The notes under the pieces are model-generated. The model worked only from the letters and a program-made list of their open reading frames with translations, did not search any database and was not told the origin of the DNA. A stretch of DNA of 44,859 nucleotides from positions 1 to 44,859 of the forward strand of contig NZ_JAHRGM010000025.1 in assembly GCF_019097845.1 (NCBI RefSeq), written 5' to 3'. The translations under genes and the position numbers were made by a program. Within the stretch, counting starts at the first letter, position 1. Every line of letters begins with the position of its first letter. Of this stretch, positions 15,784-23,889 are shown piece after piece. This DNA comes from Sphingobium sp. AS12 (GTDB taxonomy: Bacteria; Pseudomonadota; Alphaproteobacteria; Sphingomonadales; Sphingomonadaceae).

Positions 15784-18000
15784 TCAAGCAATCGTCATTA
15801 TCCGAGCGCGCCCACCATGCTTTATAGGTTTGACGACGACCTGATCGCCTAGGCGATCGAACATAATGTCGACCTTGTCCAGACCGATGCCCAAATCCCT
15901 GATCGTGAGGCTCTGGAGAAAATGCGGCAGCGTGGGTTGGTGAAAGGATATCTGTGTCGCCGGGACATCGAACCTTAACCCTAGGCTCGACTGGATGAGG
16001 GCGAGCGGCGCCGCCGCCGCCCAGGCCTGCGGACTGCAGGCCACCGGGTAAAAGGTCGGCCCCTGCGACCGGCGGCGCGGGAAGCCGCAGAAAAGTTCCG
16101 GAAGGCGCATCATGTCGACATAGGTGGCGGCGGCAAACAGGCCTTCGAATATTTGCGCGGCCTCTCGCTGATATCCGTATCGCGCGAAACCGCCCGCGAT
16201 CAGCGCATTGTCGTGCGGCCAGATCGAGCCGTTGTGATAGCTCATCGGATTATAGCGCTTTTCAGTCGAGGCGATGGTGCGCACGCCCCAGCCGGAGAAG
16301 GAAGCGGGCGCCATCAATGTACGAACAACGGCCTCCACCCGCTCCTCGCGTGCGAGCCCGGTATAGAGGACATGGCCGGCATTGGAGGACCGCACCCGGC
16401 AGGGCTGCTTGTCGCCGTCGAGCGCGAGGACATAGGTGCCCAGCGCCGCGTCGAAGAAGGCGGCATCGAACCGATCGCGCAGTCGCGCCGCGCGATCGCG
16501 GAAGTCGGTTGCACGCGCATGGTCGCCGATCGCGCCGAACAGCGCCTCAGCTGCCTGCCACGCGCCGTAGACATAGGCCTGTACCTCGGCGAGGGCGATT
16601 GGCCCGCGTGCCAGCGTGCCGTCGGCGTGAAAGATGGAATCATGGCTGTCCTTCCATCCCTGATTTTGCAGGCCATGATCGGTCAGGCGACCATATTCGA
16701 CGAAGCCGTCGCCGTCGCGATCGCCATGGGTGTCGATCCAGGCAAGCGCCGCTTCGATATGCGGCAAGATGGTCGTCAGGAAGGCGGCATCGCCGGTCCG
16801 CTCCAGATAAGCGCCCGCCAGCATCACGAACAGGGGCGTGGAATCGATGCTGCCATAATAATGGCGGAATGGCACCTCTCCCAGTTCCGCCATTTCGCCA
16901 TGGCGCACCTCGTGCAATATCTTGCCTGGTTCGGCGTCGGCCGCCGGATCGAAGCTGGTGGCCTGATGCGCGGCGAGATAGCCCAGCACGCCGCGGCTGA
17001 TCGCCGGATCCATCCAGAGGGTTTCGAGCGCAGTGATGATCGCGTCGCGGCCGAACACCGTGCTGAACCAGGGAATACCCGCATAAGGATAAGGGCCATA
17101 TTCGGTATCGGTCGATAGCATGGATATATCAGCGACCGACCGGCGGGCGACCTCGTTGAACAGGTCATTCGACGAGTGCAGTGTCGCGCCGCGCTTGCGC
17201 GCCGCCCGGAGTGCCTCCATCGCCTCGCGCAGGGACTTGAGGAACTGCTTGGGGAGCGCGTCTGTGGCCTCTACCTGTTCGCAGGAGATGCGGGTAAACA
17301 GCGCGCAGCGGTCGCCGGGCGGCACGGTGATGTGGAACAACGCATGGCTGTCGGTCAACTCGTCCGGCATCGGATCGAAATGCAAGTGCGTTTGCCGCTC
17401 GTGCTCGTCACGCCCTAGATAGCCTAGCAGGACATCGGACGGCCCGATCTGCGGTTCGCGCATTATCCCGCGGCGCAGGCGCGTCATGCCGCGTATCTCG
17501 AATAGATCCGCGAAGTCCGCCGCGAAACTGAAGTCGATACTGACTTGACGCGGTTCCGTGTCGAAGTTGCGGATGGTGACGCGCTCGTACAAGGCGTCCT
17601 TCCACAAAAAACGCGTGCGACGCAGGTGGATGAGGTCATGTTCCACGGCCACTCGGCCATCTTCCCCGATGAAATCGGGATTGGCGAGATCGCAGGTCAA
17701 CATCGCATTGTCGTCGCGCAGCGCGGAACTGAGCAGGATGGGCCGCATTGCGTTGATTGTGAGATAGAGGTGCGAGAGATGCCGGGTATCGCGATGATAG
17801 AGCCCCTCCGGACTGCCGGGGCCGGAAATGGCGTCGCCGCTATGATCGAACACGGCGAAACTGTCGCCATGTTTGAGCGTTCGCGGCCTGCGCTCGTGGA
17901 GCGAGGCCGTCGCCGGGATGAAGAACTGGGTCTGCGCCTGGGACAGCGCTTGGCCTCCGGCAATACCCGGCATATCGGGCTGAGGCTGGCTCAGTGTCAT
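15784..18000 (-). CDS. Amylo-alpha-1,6-glucosidase (glycogen-debranching type)
   Basis: The protein has 738 residues from ATG 18000, which lies eight bases after the glycosyltransferase stop; the frame is open much further upstream, but there it is antisense-like and overlaps the transferase. The N-terminal domain (about 35-230) has the debranching N-domain pattern KHGDSFAVFDHSGDA and GLYHRDTRHLSHL. The C-terminal alpha/alpha-toroid domain contains YPYAGIPWFSTVFGRDAIIT, WIDTHGDRDGDGFVEY, NQGWKDSHDSI, NAGHVLYTGLA and YHNGSIWPHDNALIA. These are typical of bacterial glycogen-debranching-like glucosidases that hydrolyse alpha-1,6 links. It has no signal peptide. It forms an operon with the GT4 transferase, a pair often induced by stress in alphaproteobacteria. 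The exact glucan substrate is unknown. Confidence 0.92.
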   Translation of the reverse strand: MTLSQPQPDMPGIAGGQALSQAQTQFFIPATASLHERRPRTLKHGDSFAVFDHSGDAISGPGSPEGLYHRDTRHLSHLYLTINAMRPILLSSALRDDNAMLTCDLANPDFIGEDGRVAVEHDLIHLRRTRFLWKDALYERVTIRNFDTEPRQVSIDFSFAADFADLFEIRGMTRLRRGIMREPQIGPSDVLLGYLGRDEHERQTHLHFDPMPDELTDSHALFHITVPPGDRCALFTRISCEQVEATDALPKQFLKSLREAMEALRAARKRGATLHSSNDLFNEVARRSVADISMLSTDTEYGPYPYAGIPWFSTVFGRDAIITALETLWMDPAISRGVLGYLAAHQATSFDPAADAEPGKILHEVRHGEMAELGEVPFRHYYGSIDSTPLFVMLAGAYLERTGDAAFLTTILPHIEAALAWIDTHGDRDGDGFVEYGRLTDHGLQNQGWKDSHDSIFHADGTLARGPIALAEVQAYVYGAWQAAEALFGAIGDHARATDFRDRAARLRDRFDAAFFDAALGTYVLALDGDKQPCRVRSSNAGHVLYTGLAREERVEAVVRTLMAPASFSGWGVRTIASTEKRYNPMSYHNGSIWPHDNALIAGGFARYGYQREAAQIFEGLFAAATYVDMMRLPELFCGFPRRRSQGPTFYPVACSPQAWAAAAPLALIQSSLGLRFDVPATQISFHQPTLPHFLQSLTIRDLGIGLDKVDIMFDRLGDQVVVKPIKHGGRARIMTIA

Positions 18001-18008
18001 GGCGTTTC

Positions 18009-19103
18009 CTATGCGACGATCTGCAATCCGGCGTCCAAGCCTCGCTGGCGACGCAGCCGCGCCGCGTCGGTACGTGCGCCAGGCAAACCATGATACAGAG
18101 CGACATAGTCCCTCGCCATCCGCTGCGCCGTGAAACGTGCGTCGAATGCGCCACGTACCAGCCGCCGGTCGAGATCGGGCAGCGCCGCAACAGCGTCTAC
18201 CGCTTCGTCTTCGCTCTGGACAATGAAGCCGGACACGCCATGCTCGATCACTTCGGGCACGGATCCGCAGCGGAAGGCGATGACCGGCGTGGCGCACGCC
18301 ATCGCCTCGATCATCACGAGTCCGAACGGCTCGGGCCAGTCGATCGGAAACAGCAGCGCGGCTGCTTGGCCGAGGAAGTGAACCTTTTGCTGTTCGTTGA
18401 TTTCGCCGATGAATTCCACATTGGGATAATGGTCCACCAGCGGCGCGATTTCCCGCCCCCAATATCCGCGATCGACGGCATCGATCTTGGCGGCGATCTT
18501 GAGTTTAAGGCCAGAGCGCGCCGCAATTCGGATCGCGCGATCCGGCCGCTTTTCCGGCGAGATGCGCCCGAGAAAAGCGAGATATTCCTCGCCCGCACCC
18601 AGGCGCGGAGCCAGCAGGTCTGCGGGCAGGCCATGATAGATGGTCCCGCCCCAATTGACCGGGGGCATCGGCAGACGCTGATGGTCGGAGATCGACACCA
18701 GGCTGTGGTCGGCAAAGGTGCTGTAGAATGGCGGTAGGTCGGGCAGGTCAAGCCGACCGTGCAGCGTGGTTACCGTGCGCCCAATGAAATCCTGCACCAT
18801 CGGCAGGTGCAACATGTCGATATGGAAATGCAGGGCGTCGAACTCGTCGGCGCGGCGTCGGACCTGCTCCAGCATCATCATATGATAGGGAATGGTATCG
18901 ACCACAGCGGGGTTGAGGCGCAACGCCATGTCCGTGATGGGCACCAACCTGGCGCTGGTCTGCGAATCGCCGCTGGCGAACAGAGTGACATCGTGACCTT
19001 GGCGAACGAGTTCTTCGGTCAGATAAGATACGATACGCTCGGTGCCACCATAAAACTTGGGGGGCACGCTTTCAGCTAACGGGGCGATTTGCGCAATCTT
19101 CAT
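18009..19103 (-). CDS. Family GT4 glycosyltransferase
   Basis: The 364-aa protein has two Rossmann domains of the GT-B fold. The N-terminal part starts MKIAQIAPLAESVPPKFYGGTERIV, with the YGGTE loop common in this subfamily. The C-terminal part has YLAFLGRISPEKRPDRAI and the GT4 signature EPFGLVMIEAMACATPVIAF, with the E-x7-E motif that binds the nucleotide-sugar donor, followed by GSVPEVI. The ribosome-binding site GAGAGGAAG precedes ATG 19103. It is the first gene of an operon with the amylo-1,6-glucosidase, which suggests a retaining glucosyltransferase in glucan or trehalose-like metabolism; the donor and acceptor cannot be read from the sequence. Confidence 0.9.
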   Translation of the reverse strand: MKIAQIAPLAESVPPKFYGGTERIVSYLTEELVRQGHDVTLFASGDSQTSARLVPITDMALRLNPAVVDTIPYHMMMLEQVRRRADEFDALHFHIDMLHLPMVQDFIGRTVTTLHGRLDLPDLPPFYSTFADHSLVSISDHQRLPMPPVNWGGTIYHGLPADLLAPRLGAGEEYLAFLGRISPEKRPDRAIRIAARSGLKLKIAAKIDAVDRGYWGREIAPLVDHYPNVEFIGEINEQQKVHFLGQAAALLFPIDWPEPFGLVMIEAMACATPVIAFRCGSVPEVIEHGVSGFIVQSEDEAVDAVAALPDLDRRLVRGAFDARFTAQRMARDYVALYHGLPGARTDAARLRRQRGLDAGLQIVA

Positions 19104-19421
19104 ACGGACTTCCTCTCAAACGAGTGGAGCCTCCGTCCCCCCATCTGCGGCAGGCTGTACCGCTACAAGCATTTAAATGAGCGGGAGTTTCATGAACGGA
19201 AATATTCCGTCTCAATTTTTCGTCACCCATCTGGGGATAATTATAAATGGCCGAGCAAGCCGCCATTTTTTGCTGCCGTTGGAACGCGAAGCGGCTGGTC
19301 TGCACTTGAGAAACTTAAATCAGCTGCCGAACGGCCAATAAGGGTCGATAGTGTTGAAAATCCGGCCTTGCGTCGATTGCGCAGTCCGGACTCCCTGGCC
19401 CTGTCGTTAGGAGACAAGCTT
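19104..19421. other. Intergenic region upstream of the GT4 operon
   Basis: This stretch contains the promoter region of the minus-strand GT4 operon and an AT-rich part near 19190-19250. Nothing else is recognisable; no clear EcfG-type motif faces the operon. Confidence 0.4.
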
Positions 19422-19900
19422 ATGATGGGCGATCGGGCGGTGATGCAGGAGACGCTGTTTTAGGGCTTCAGCTTGGAAGACCATGTTCCCCAGAGCCATC
19501 TGTTGCGGGCGATAGACAGGATTGTCGATCTCGACGGCATCCGGAAAAAGCTGCGGCCATTCTGCAACGAGACAGGCCGCCCCTGGATCGATCCGAAACT
19601 AATGATCTAGATTTTGCTCTTCGGCTATTGCATTGGGATCCGGTCGGACCGGCGGTTGTGCGAGGAAGTGCATGTCAACCTGGGCCTATCGCTGGTTCTG
19701 CCGCCTCGGTCTCGACGGAGGCGTGCTTGGTCTCTCCGCATTCGCAGAACCGGCACGGCGGCTTTCGGGATAGCGATCTGTTGCCGGAGTTGTTCGAGAT
19801 GACCGTCTCGCGCTGCATCCAGGAAAGTCTGGTCGGTGGCGATGACTTTGCCGTTGATGCCAGCCTGATCAAGGCCGGGCCGACCACGCAAGCGGCATTC
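19422..19900 (+). pseudogene. Decayed IS1182-type transposase, 5' part
   Basis: From ATG 19422 (GGAG ten bases upstream) the fragment reads LEDHVPQSHLLRAIDRIVDLDGIRKKL, GRPWIDPKLMI, LLFGYCIGIRSDRRLCEEVHVNL, YRWFCRLGLDG, NRHGGFRDSDLLPELFEMTV and FAVDASLIKAG, all in the order of IS1182-group transposases. It is broken by TAG at 19461-19463, TAG at 19608-19610, a 1-base insertion near 19683 and another shift near 19735. Homology stops near 19900, just before the end of the ligase gene, so the 3' half of the element is lost. It is an old, dead insertion. Confidence 0.9.
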
Positions 19901-19927
19901 GCCACCTCCCGAGACGGACGAATTTCT

Positions 19928-20965
19928 CTACCCTTGGGTCGCCTGGAGATCAGTCAGCTCTGAGGGCCGCAGCTCATATTGAAGCTGCTCCATGCCACAT
20001 TGCCTCGGCACCTTGTCCGGCCGCCATCTCATGAGCGCGATACCATGTCGAAACCGCTCACCGGTGACCTGGTCGTATCGGACCTCGACCACCAGTTCGG
20101 GGGCGAGTGGATGCCAGAGGCTCTCTTTGCCATCGGTCCAGCGGCTCGAGCCGCCTGGCGCCCTACCGGTAAAGCCGGGTTCCGCAATCAGCGCCTCAAG
20201 CCTTTTGGTCAGTGGTGCCTTGTCCTCGTCAGCCAGCGCGGAGGTGAAGCCGACGTGATTGAGGAGCCCTATATCGTCGTAGAGGCCAAGCAGCAACGAG
20301 GCGACCTCGGAACCATTTTTGCTTCGCCGGAACCCACCCACGACGCAATCAGCCGTGCGATGTTGCTTTATCTTGCGCATCGCGCGCTCGCCCGGCCCGT
20401 ACGGTACGCCCAATGGCTTGGCGATAACGCCGTCGAGCGCGCCGCCACTGTTTTCAAGCCACAACATTGCCTGGCGCTCATCCGTTGTCGCAGGCGAGAG
20501 CAGCAAGGTCGAATTGACCTCGGCAGCGTGGAAGCGCTCGATCGCCGTACGCCGCTCCTCGACGGGTGCATCGACTATGTCTCTGCCGCCCAGCGCCAGG
20601 CAGTCGAACAACATCAACTTGGCGGGCGTCTCGACGGACAGTCGAGCGATGCGGCTTTGTGCTGGATGAAGGCGGGCCTGCAGCGCATCAAATGACAATA
20701 TCTCGCCGATTGGGAGGATCAGTTCGCCATCGACGACGAAGTCGCGTTCATGCGTAGCCGCCAGCACGGCCACGATCTCGGGGAAGTAGCGGGCGAGGCT
20801 CTTACCCGATTTCGACATGATCTCGATTGCGTCGCCCCAGCGTGAAGCAATAGCGCGGAAGCCATCCCATTTCGGCTCATATTGCCACCCTGGGCCTGCT
20901 GGCAACGCGCCCACGAGCTTCGCTTCCATGGGCGGCGTGGCGGCGAGGGGATGGGACTTGGACAT
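19928..20965 (-). CDS. ATP-dependent DNA ligase (LigC-type, stand-alone ligase domain)
   Basis: The 345-aa protein has a nucleotidyltransferase domain with the adenylated lysine Lys32 in motif I (EPKWDGFRA), then VVDGELI (motif III), LMLFDCLA (IIIa region), GALDGVIAKPLG (motif IV) and MRKIKQHRTADCVV (motif V). An OB-fold domain with LVVEVRYDQVTGERFRHG follows. It has no polymerase or phosphoesterase domain, so it resembles the auxiliary LigC ligases that support end joining or gap repair alongside LigD. Start ATG 20965 follows GAGGGGAAG; the preceding TTG is less likely. It lies 21 bases after DUF3606 on the same strand and is divergent from ku, 340 bases away. Confidence 0.92.
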   Translation of the reverse strand: MSKSHPLAATPPMEAKLVGALPAGPGWQYEPKWDGFRAIASRWGDAIEIMSKSGKSLARYFPEIVAVLAATHERDFVVDGELILPIGEILSFDALQARLHPAQSRIARLSVETPAKLMLFDCLALGGRDIVDAPVEERRTAIERFHAAEVNSTLLLSPATTDERQAMLWLENSGGALDGVIAKPLGVPYGPGERAMRKIKQHRTADCVVGGFRRSKNGSEVASLLLGLYDDIGLLNHVGFTSALADEDKAPLTKRLEALIAEPGFTGRAPGGSSRWTDGKESLWHPLAPELVVEVRYDQVTGERFRHGIALMRWRPDKVPRQCGMEQLQYELRPSELTDLQATQG

Positions 20966-20986
20966 CAACTTCCCCTCGCCGGATCG

Positions 20987-21163
20987 TCAGCTTTTCAGAT
21001 GAGCTTCGACGGCGGAAGCGCTGTTGCCGACTGCGTCGACCGCCTTTTGCAAGGCCTCGCGGTCGACCCCGAACTTGTCGGTCCAGCAAGCGACCTCATA
21101 ATCCTCGCCCATCGCAATCCGCGAACTGTCCGCTGGTGAGCGCAGTGTCTTGTCGTCGGCCAT
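20987..21163 (-). CDS. DUF3606 small protein
   Basis: The 58-aa protein matches the DUF3606 pattern: SRIAMGEDYEVACWTDKFGV, then a helix DREALQKAVDAVGNSASAVEAHL. The start ATG 21163 is set by GAGGAGGACAGG immediately upstream; the longer frame to 21298 has no such site. DUF3606 proteins are small, probably helical proteins of unknown function found beside stress genes in alphaproteobacteria. It is the first gene of a likely operon with the ligase (21-base gap) and is divergent from ku. Confidence 0.88.
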   Translation of the reverse strand: MADDKTLRSPADSSRIAMGEDYEVACWTDKFGVDREALQKAVDAVGNSASAVEAHLKS

Positions 21164-21256
21164 CCTGTCCTCCTCTTCGATTGCAGCTTCCCAATGCGTT
21201 GTGTTGTCGTCCGTTGCACCAATCCCGAGACTATTTGCAGGGGAGGGCTGAACGTT

Positions 21257-21281
21257 GGAACGGGCATAGCGGCCGAGGGTT
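21257..21281 (+). promoter_or_regulatory. Candidate EcfG (general stress sigma) promoter of ku
   Basis: GGAAC at 21257-21261 is followed after 16 bases by GGTT (21278-21281), i.e. GGAAC-N17-GTT, the alphaproteobacterial EcfG consensus. The Ku start codon lies 28 bases downstream. Inference from motif and spacing only. Confidence 0.6.
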
Positions 21282-21309
21282 GAGGCACGCAATGACATAG
21301 GAGACGATC

Positions 21310-22218
21310 ATGGCTGCACGACCCTATTGGCGAGGCCAGATCCGGCTCGCGCTTGTTTCGATCCCGGTCGAGATTTACTCGGCTACCAAGAGCGGCGCGA
21401 CGATCGCCTTCAACCAGATCCACGAGCCCTCGGGCAAGCGCATAAAGTATGAAAAGGTCGTGCCCGGCATCGGCCCGGTCGATGTGGAGGACATCGTCAA
21501 AGGCTTTGAATATGCCAAGGGCGAATATGTCCTTCTCGACGAGAAGGAGATTGAAGGCGTGAAGCTTGAGAGCAAGAAGACGCTCGAACTGACCCAGTTC
21601 GTCGATAGCCATGAGATTGACGCCATCTATTTCGAGAAACCATACTATGTCGTGCCCGCCGACGATCTGGCCGAAGAAGCCTTCATCGTCCTGCGTGAAG
21701 CGCTTCGCCGCAGTCACAAGATTGGCCTTGGGCAACTGGCCATGCGCGGCCGAGAATATGTCGTCAGCATAAAGGCCTGTGGCCGCGGCCTGGTCATGGA
21801 AACGCTGCGCTATGCCGATGAAGTCAACAAGGCCGCGAGCTATTTCCGCGAGATTGGCGACGCGGATCCCGATGAGGAACTGCTAGATCTCGCCACCACA
21901 TTGATCGACAAGAAGACAGGCAAGTTCGATGCCAGCGAGTTTCACGATCGCTATGTCGATGCGCTCAAGGATCTCATCGAACGCAAGAAGAAGGGCAAGA
22001 CGCTCAACATCGATGACGACAGCGAGGCCGGCTCCGATCCGCGCGGGAGCAACGTGGTCGACCTGATGGCGGCCCTCAAGAAATCGATTGGTCCGGCAAA
22101 CGGTGCTGGCGGAGCCAAGGCACCGGTCAAGAAGCCGGCAGCCAAAGCTGCTGCGAAGTCTGAGAAGAAGCCAACGGAAAAAGCGCCTGCCAAGGTGCCC
22201 GCAAAAAAGCGGGCCTGA
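21310..22218 (+). CDS. ku: Non-homologous end-joining protein Ku
   Basis: The 302-aa protein is a bacterial Ku, the homodimeric ring that binds DNA double-strand ends and recruits LigD. It starts with ARPYWRGQIRLALVSIPVE, then has FNQIHEPSGKRIKYEKVVPG, GFEYAKGEYVLLDEKEI, FEKPYYVVPADDLAEEAF and YVVSIKACGRGLVMETLRYADEV, all core-domain signatures, and ends with a Lys/Ala/Pro-rich tail (from about residue 262) like other Ku proteins with a DNA-binding basic extension. It lies downstream of an EcfG-type promoter candidate and is followed after three bases by a small gene. Confidence 0.96.
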   Translation: MAARPYWRGQIRLALVSIPVEIYSATKSGATIAFNQIHEPSGKRIKYEKVVPGIGPVDVEDIVKGFEYAKGEYVLLDEKEIEGVKLESKKTLELTQFVDSHEIDAIYFEKPYYVVPADDLAEEAFIVLREALRRSHKIGLGQLAMRGREYVVSIKACGRGLVMETLRYADEVNKAASYFREIGDADPDEELLDLATTLIDKKTGKFDASEFHDRYVDALKDLIERKKKGKTLNIDDDSEAGSDPRGSNVVDLMAALKKSIGPANGAGGAKAPVKKPAAKAAAKSEKKPTEKAPAKVPAKKRA

Positions 22219-22221
22219 GAC

Positions 22222-22479
22222 ATGGCCGATCCGGTGCGCGCGTCGGGCAACGACGATGATGGTGATGCCGCCTTTGCAGAAGGCGCCATAACACTGTGGA
22301 GCAATCTGCTTGCCCTGATGGGCACGGATGTCCTGGAGGTGGGTACGCCGCACCAGGAAGTGCTCGACATGCTGAGGATGCTGCATGAGACCAATGAGGA
22401 AACGATCCGCTCGCCTCGCGCACGCGCGAATGCCCGGCGCAATCTTATGTCGGTCTATCAGGTACTCGGCGACGCCTGA
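22222..22479 (+). CDS. 85-aa hypothetical protein co-transcribed with ku
   Basis: The ATG lies three bases after the ku stop codon, so the gene is almost certainly in the ku transcript. The protein is acidic at the N-terminus (GNDDDGDAAFAEGA) and then appears helical (ITLWSNLLALMGTDVLEVG; EVLDMLRMLHETNEETIRS), ending RRNLMSVYQVLGDA. I do not recognise a family. The tight linkage to ku suggests a role in end joining or its regulation, by context only. The stop codon lies inside a perfect palindrome shared with the convergent gene. Confidence 0.75.
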   Translation: MADPVRASGNDDDGDAAFAEGAITLWSNLLALMGTDVLEVGTPHQEVLDMLRMLHETNEETIRSPRARANARRNLMSVYQVLGDA

Positions 22480-22493
22480 CCTCGGTCAGGCGT
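22472..22493. terminator. Bidirectional terminator palindrome
   Basis: The arm ACGCCTGACC (22472-22481) and its exact complement GGTCAGGCGT (22484-22493) are separated by two bases. The stop codons of the plus-strand 85-aa gene (22477-22479) and the minus-strand KTSC gene (22486-22488) both lie inside the arms. The plus strand continues with TT only, so the U-tract is weak. Confidence 0.65.
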
Positions 22494-22728
22494 TTGGCCC
22501 GAATCGCCGTCGTTCCGGATCGCGGCGGCACTGAAAACGTCCCTTGATCTGCTCATTAAAGAAGGCGCCTGCAGAGGTCGCCTTGCAGAGCGCCTCGAAG
22601 ACGGCGGCTGGCACGTCATAATAGACATATTTGCCTGTCTGTCGGAACGACACGCTCAAGACGCCCGCATCATCATCGAAGGCGACACGTTCGATCATTG
22701 AGGAGGTTTTGATACGGCAGGCGCGCAT
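22486..22728 (-). CDS. KTSC-domain protein
   Basis: From ATG 22728 the protein has 80 residues and the KTSC-domain pattern: RIKTSSMIERVAFDDDAGVL, SVSFRQTGKYVYYDVPAAVFEAL and SAGAFFNEQIKGRFQC. The family is named after a KTSC motif; here it reads Lys-Thr-Ser-Ser. KTSC domains also occur at the C-terminus of lysyl-tRNA synthetase-like proteins and as small stand-alone proteins of unknown function. Ribosome-binding evidence for this start is weak; a start further upstream (frame open to 22791) is possible. It converges on the ku operon and shares its terminator. Confidence 0.8.
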   Translation of the reverse strand: MRACRIKTSSMIERVAFDDDAGVLSVSFRQTGKYVYYDVPAAVFEALCKATSAGAFFNEQIKGRFQCRRDPERRRFGPNA

Positions 22729-22835
22729 GTCGGCCCAGCGTCTGGCGGACTCTGCCGTTCCATCTCCTGCGCTCAGGCGATTCCGCCGCACGCCAAAGTG
22801 AGTCCTGCAATGCTTGCAGCCTCACCCACCTTTTT

Positions 22836-22860
22836 TGAACCGTCGTTTCGATTGCGGGTT
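22836..22860 (+). promoter_or_regulatory. Weak EcfG-like promoter candidate before the GNAT-ligD operon
   Basis: TGAAC (22836-22840), 16 bases, then GGTT (22857-22860). The spacing equals that before ku, but the -35 box lacks the first G of GGAAC. The GNAT start codon is only eight bases downstream, which leaves a very short leader. Confidence 0.25.
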
Positions 22861-22868
22861 ATGGGGGA

Positions 22869-23828
22869 ATGTCCGAGGAGCCCATCGATCAGAAACTGCG
22901 TCAGATGGCGGAGCACCGCGGCTTCAAGCTCGTCAAATCCCGGAAGCGCAAGCCTGGGACGGGAGACTTTGGCAAATTCGGGCTGACGCAGGGGGACGGC
23001 AAGCCGTTGCTGGGAATGGGCAAGGACGGGCTGACGGCCTCGGCCGACGATATCGAAGCCTATCTGCGCAAGGGGTCTGTAAGCACCTGGAAAGCTTCGG
23101 CCGAAAGCGCGCCGACCCGCGTCGTGCCTGCGGGGAAGCCAAAAAGGGATGTCAGGACAAATGACGATACCGAAGGTCCGTCGGTCATACGGCCCCGCAG
23201 CCGGCACCCCGGTGCCCGAAACGCCGGCGTTAGGCAGGCGGCGCCCGAAAGTCGAAAGGCCCAACCAGCGGACGAGCCTAAGCCCAGCGCCAAGCGGGTC
23301 AGCGGAACGTCAACCGGTCGCAAGTCCGCGCCGCCAGAAGCTAAGCCCCACGCGCGCCTGACTGCCCAGCCTGCGCCCGCGCTTGTACCAGCTCCGCAGT
23401 TGCACATTCGCGCCGCGAAGCCTGCCGATGCTGCAGCGTTGGCAAAGCTTCTTGCGCAACTGGCTCATGTCGAGATCGACGAACTTGGCATAGCGCGCAG
23501 TCTCGAGGCGGCGCGCAAGTCCAAGGCCGGCATGGTGGTTGCCGAATGGGGCACTCTGGTCGGCTGCTGCGCTTGGGCCCTGATCCCCACGATCCAATAT
23601 GGGCTGATCGGCCGGATCACCCTGATCATGATCGACGAAGATCACCGCCGCCGCGGCATTGGGACGAATTTGATCGAGGTTGCTTCTGCCGTGATTGGCA
23701 AGGCGGGTTGCACGCGGATGGAGGCGATCAGCGATATCGAGATCAGAAACGCCCATGGTTTCTTCCGGGCCCTGAAGTTCGAGCAGACCAGCTATCGTTT
23801 TGCAAAACCGCTCGACAGGGACAGCTGA
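22869..23828 (+). CDS. GNAT acetyltransferase fused to an uncharacterised N-terminal domain
   Basis: The 319-aa protein has three parts. Residues 1-68 form a compact domain (KLRQMAEHRGFKLVKSRKRK; GDFGKFGLT; PLLGMGKDGLTASADDIEAYL) that I cannot assign to a named family. Residues about 70-178 are a Pro/Ala/Arg/Lys-rich linker. Residues about 180-315 form a GNAT domain with LHIRAAKPADAAALAKLLAQL, the acetyl-CoA-binding loop DEDHRRRGIGTNLI, and EAISDIEIRNAHGFFRALKFE. It lies 62 bases upstream of ligD on the same strand. The basic linker and the context suggest action on DNA or on a repair protein; the substrate is unknown. The ribosome-binding sequence GGGGGA is unusually close to the ATG. Confidence 0.85.
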   Translation: MSEEPIDQKLRQMAEHRGFKLVKSRKRKPGTGDFGKFGLTQGDGKPLLGMGKDGLTASADDIEAYLRKGSVSTWKASAESAPTRVVPAGKPKRDVRTNDDTEGPSVIRPRSRHPGARNAGVRQAAPESRKAQPADEPKPSAKRVSGTSTGRKSAPPEAKPHARLTAQPAPALVPAPQLHIRAAKPADAAALAKLLAQLAHVEIDELGIARSLEAARKSKAGMVVAEWGTLVGCCAWALIPTIQYGLIGRITLIMIDEDHRRRGIGTNLIEVASAVIGKAGCTRMEAISDIEIRNAHGFFRALKFEQTSYRFAKPLDRDS

Positions 23829-23889
23829 AGGGACTGGAACGAGTCCGCGGTCCTACGAATTGAGGCGCAGAGGGAAGGGACGCATCAGC

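Noticed and set aside
15585..15827. 80-codon plus-strand frame in the gap before the glucosidase
   Set aside because: It overlaps the 3' end of a certain gene on the other strand and has no family resemblance.
18001..18462. N-terminal extension of the amylo-glucosidase frame up to 18462
   Set aside because: The extension overlaps the glycosyltransferase gene, reads as Arg-rich antisense-type sequence, and ATG 18000 lies eight bases after the transferase stop.
22708..22760. EcfG-like promoter for the KTSC gene (GGAAC-N16-CGCT on the minus strand)
   Set aside because: The -10 box has one mismatch and would sit almost on the chosen start codon.
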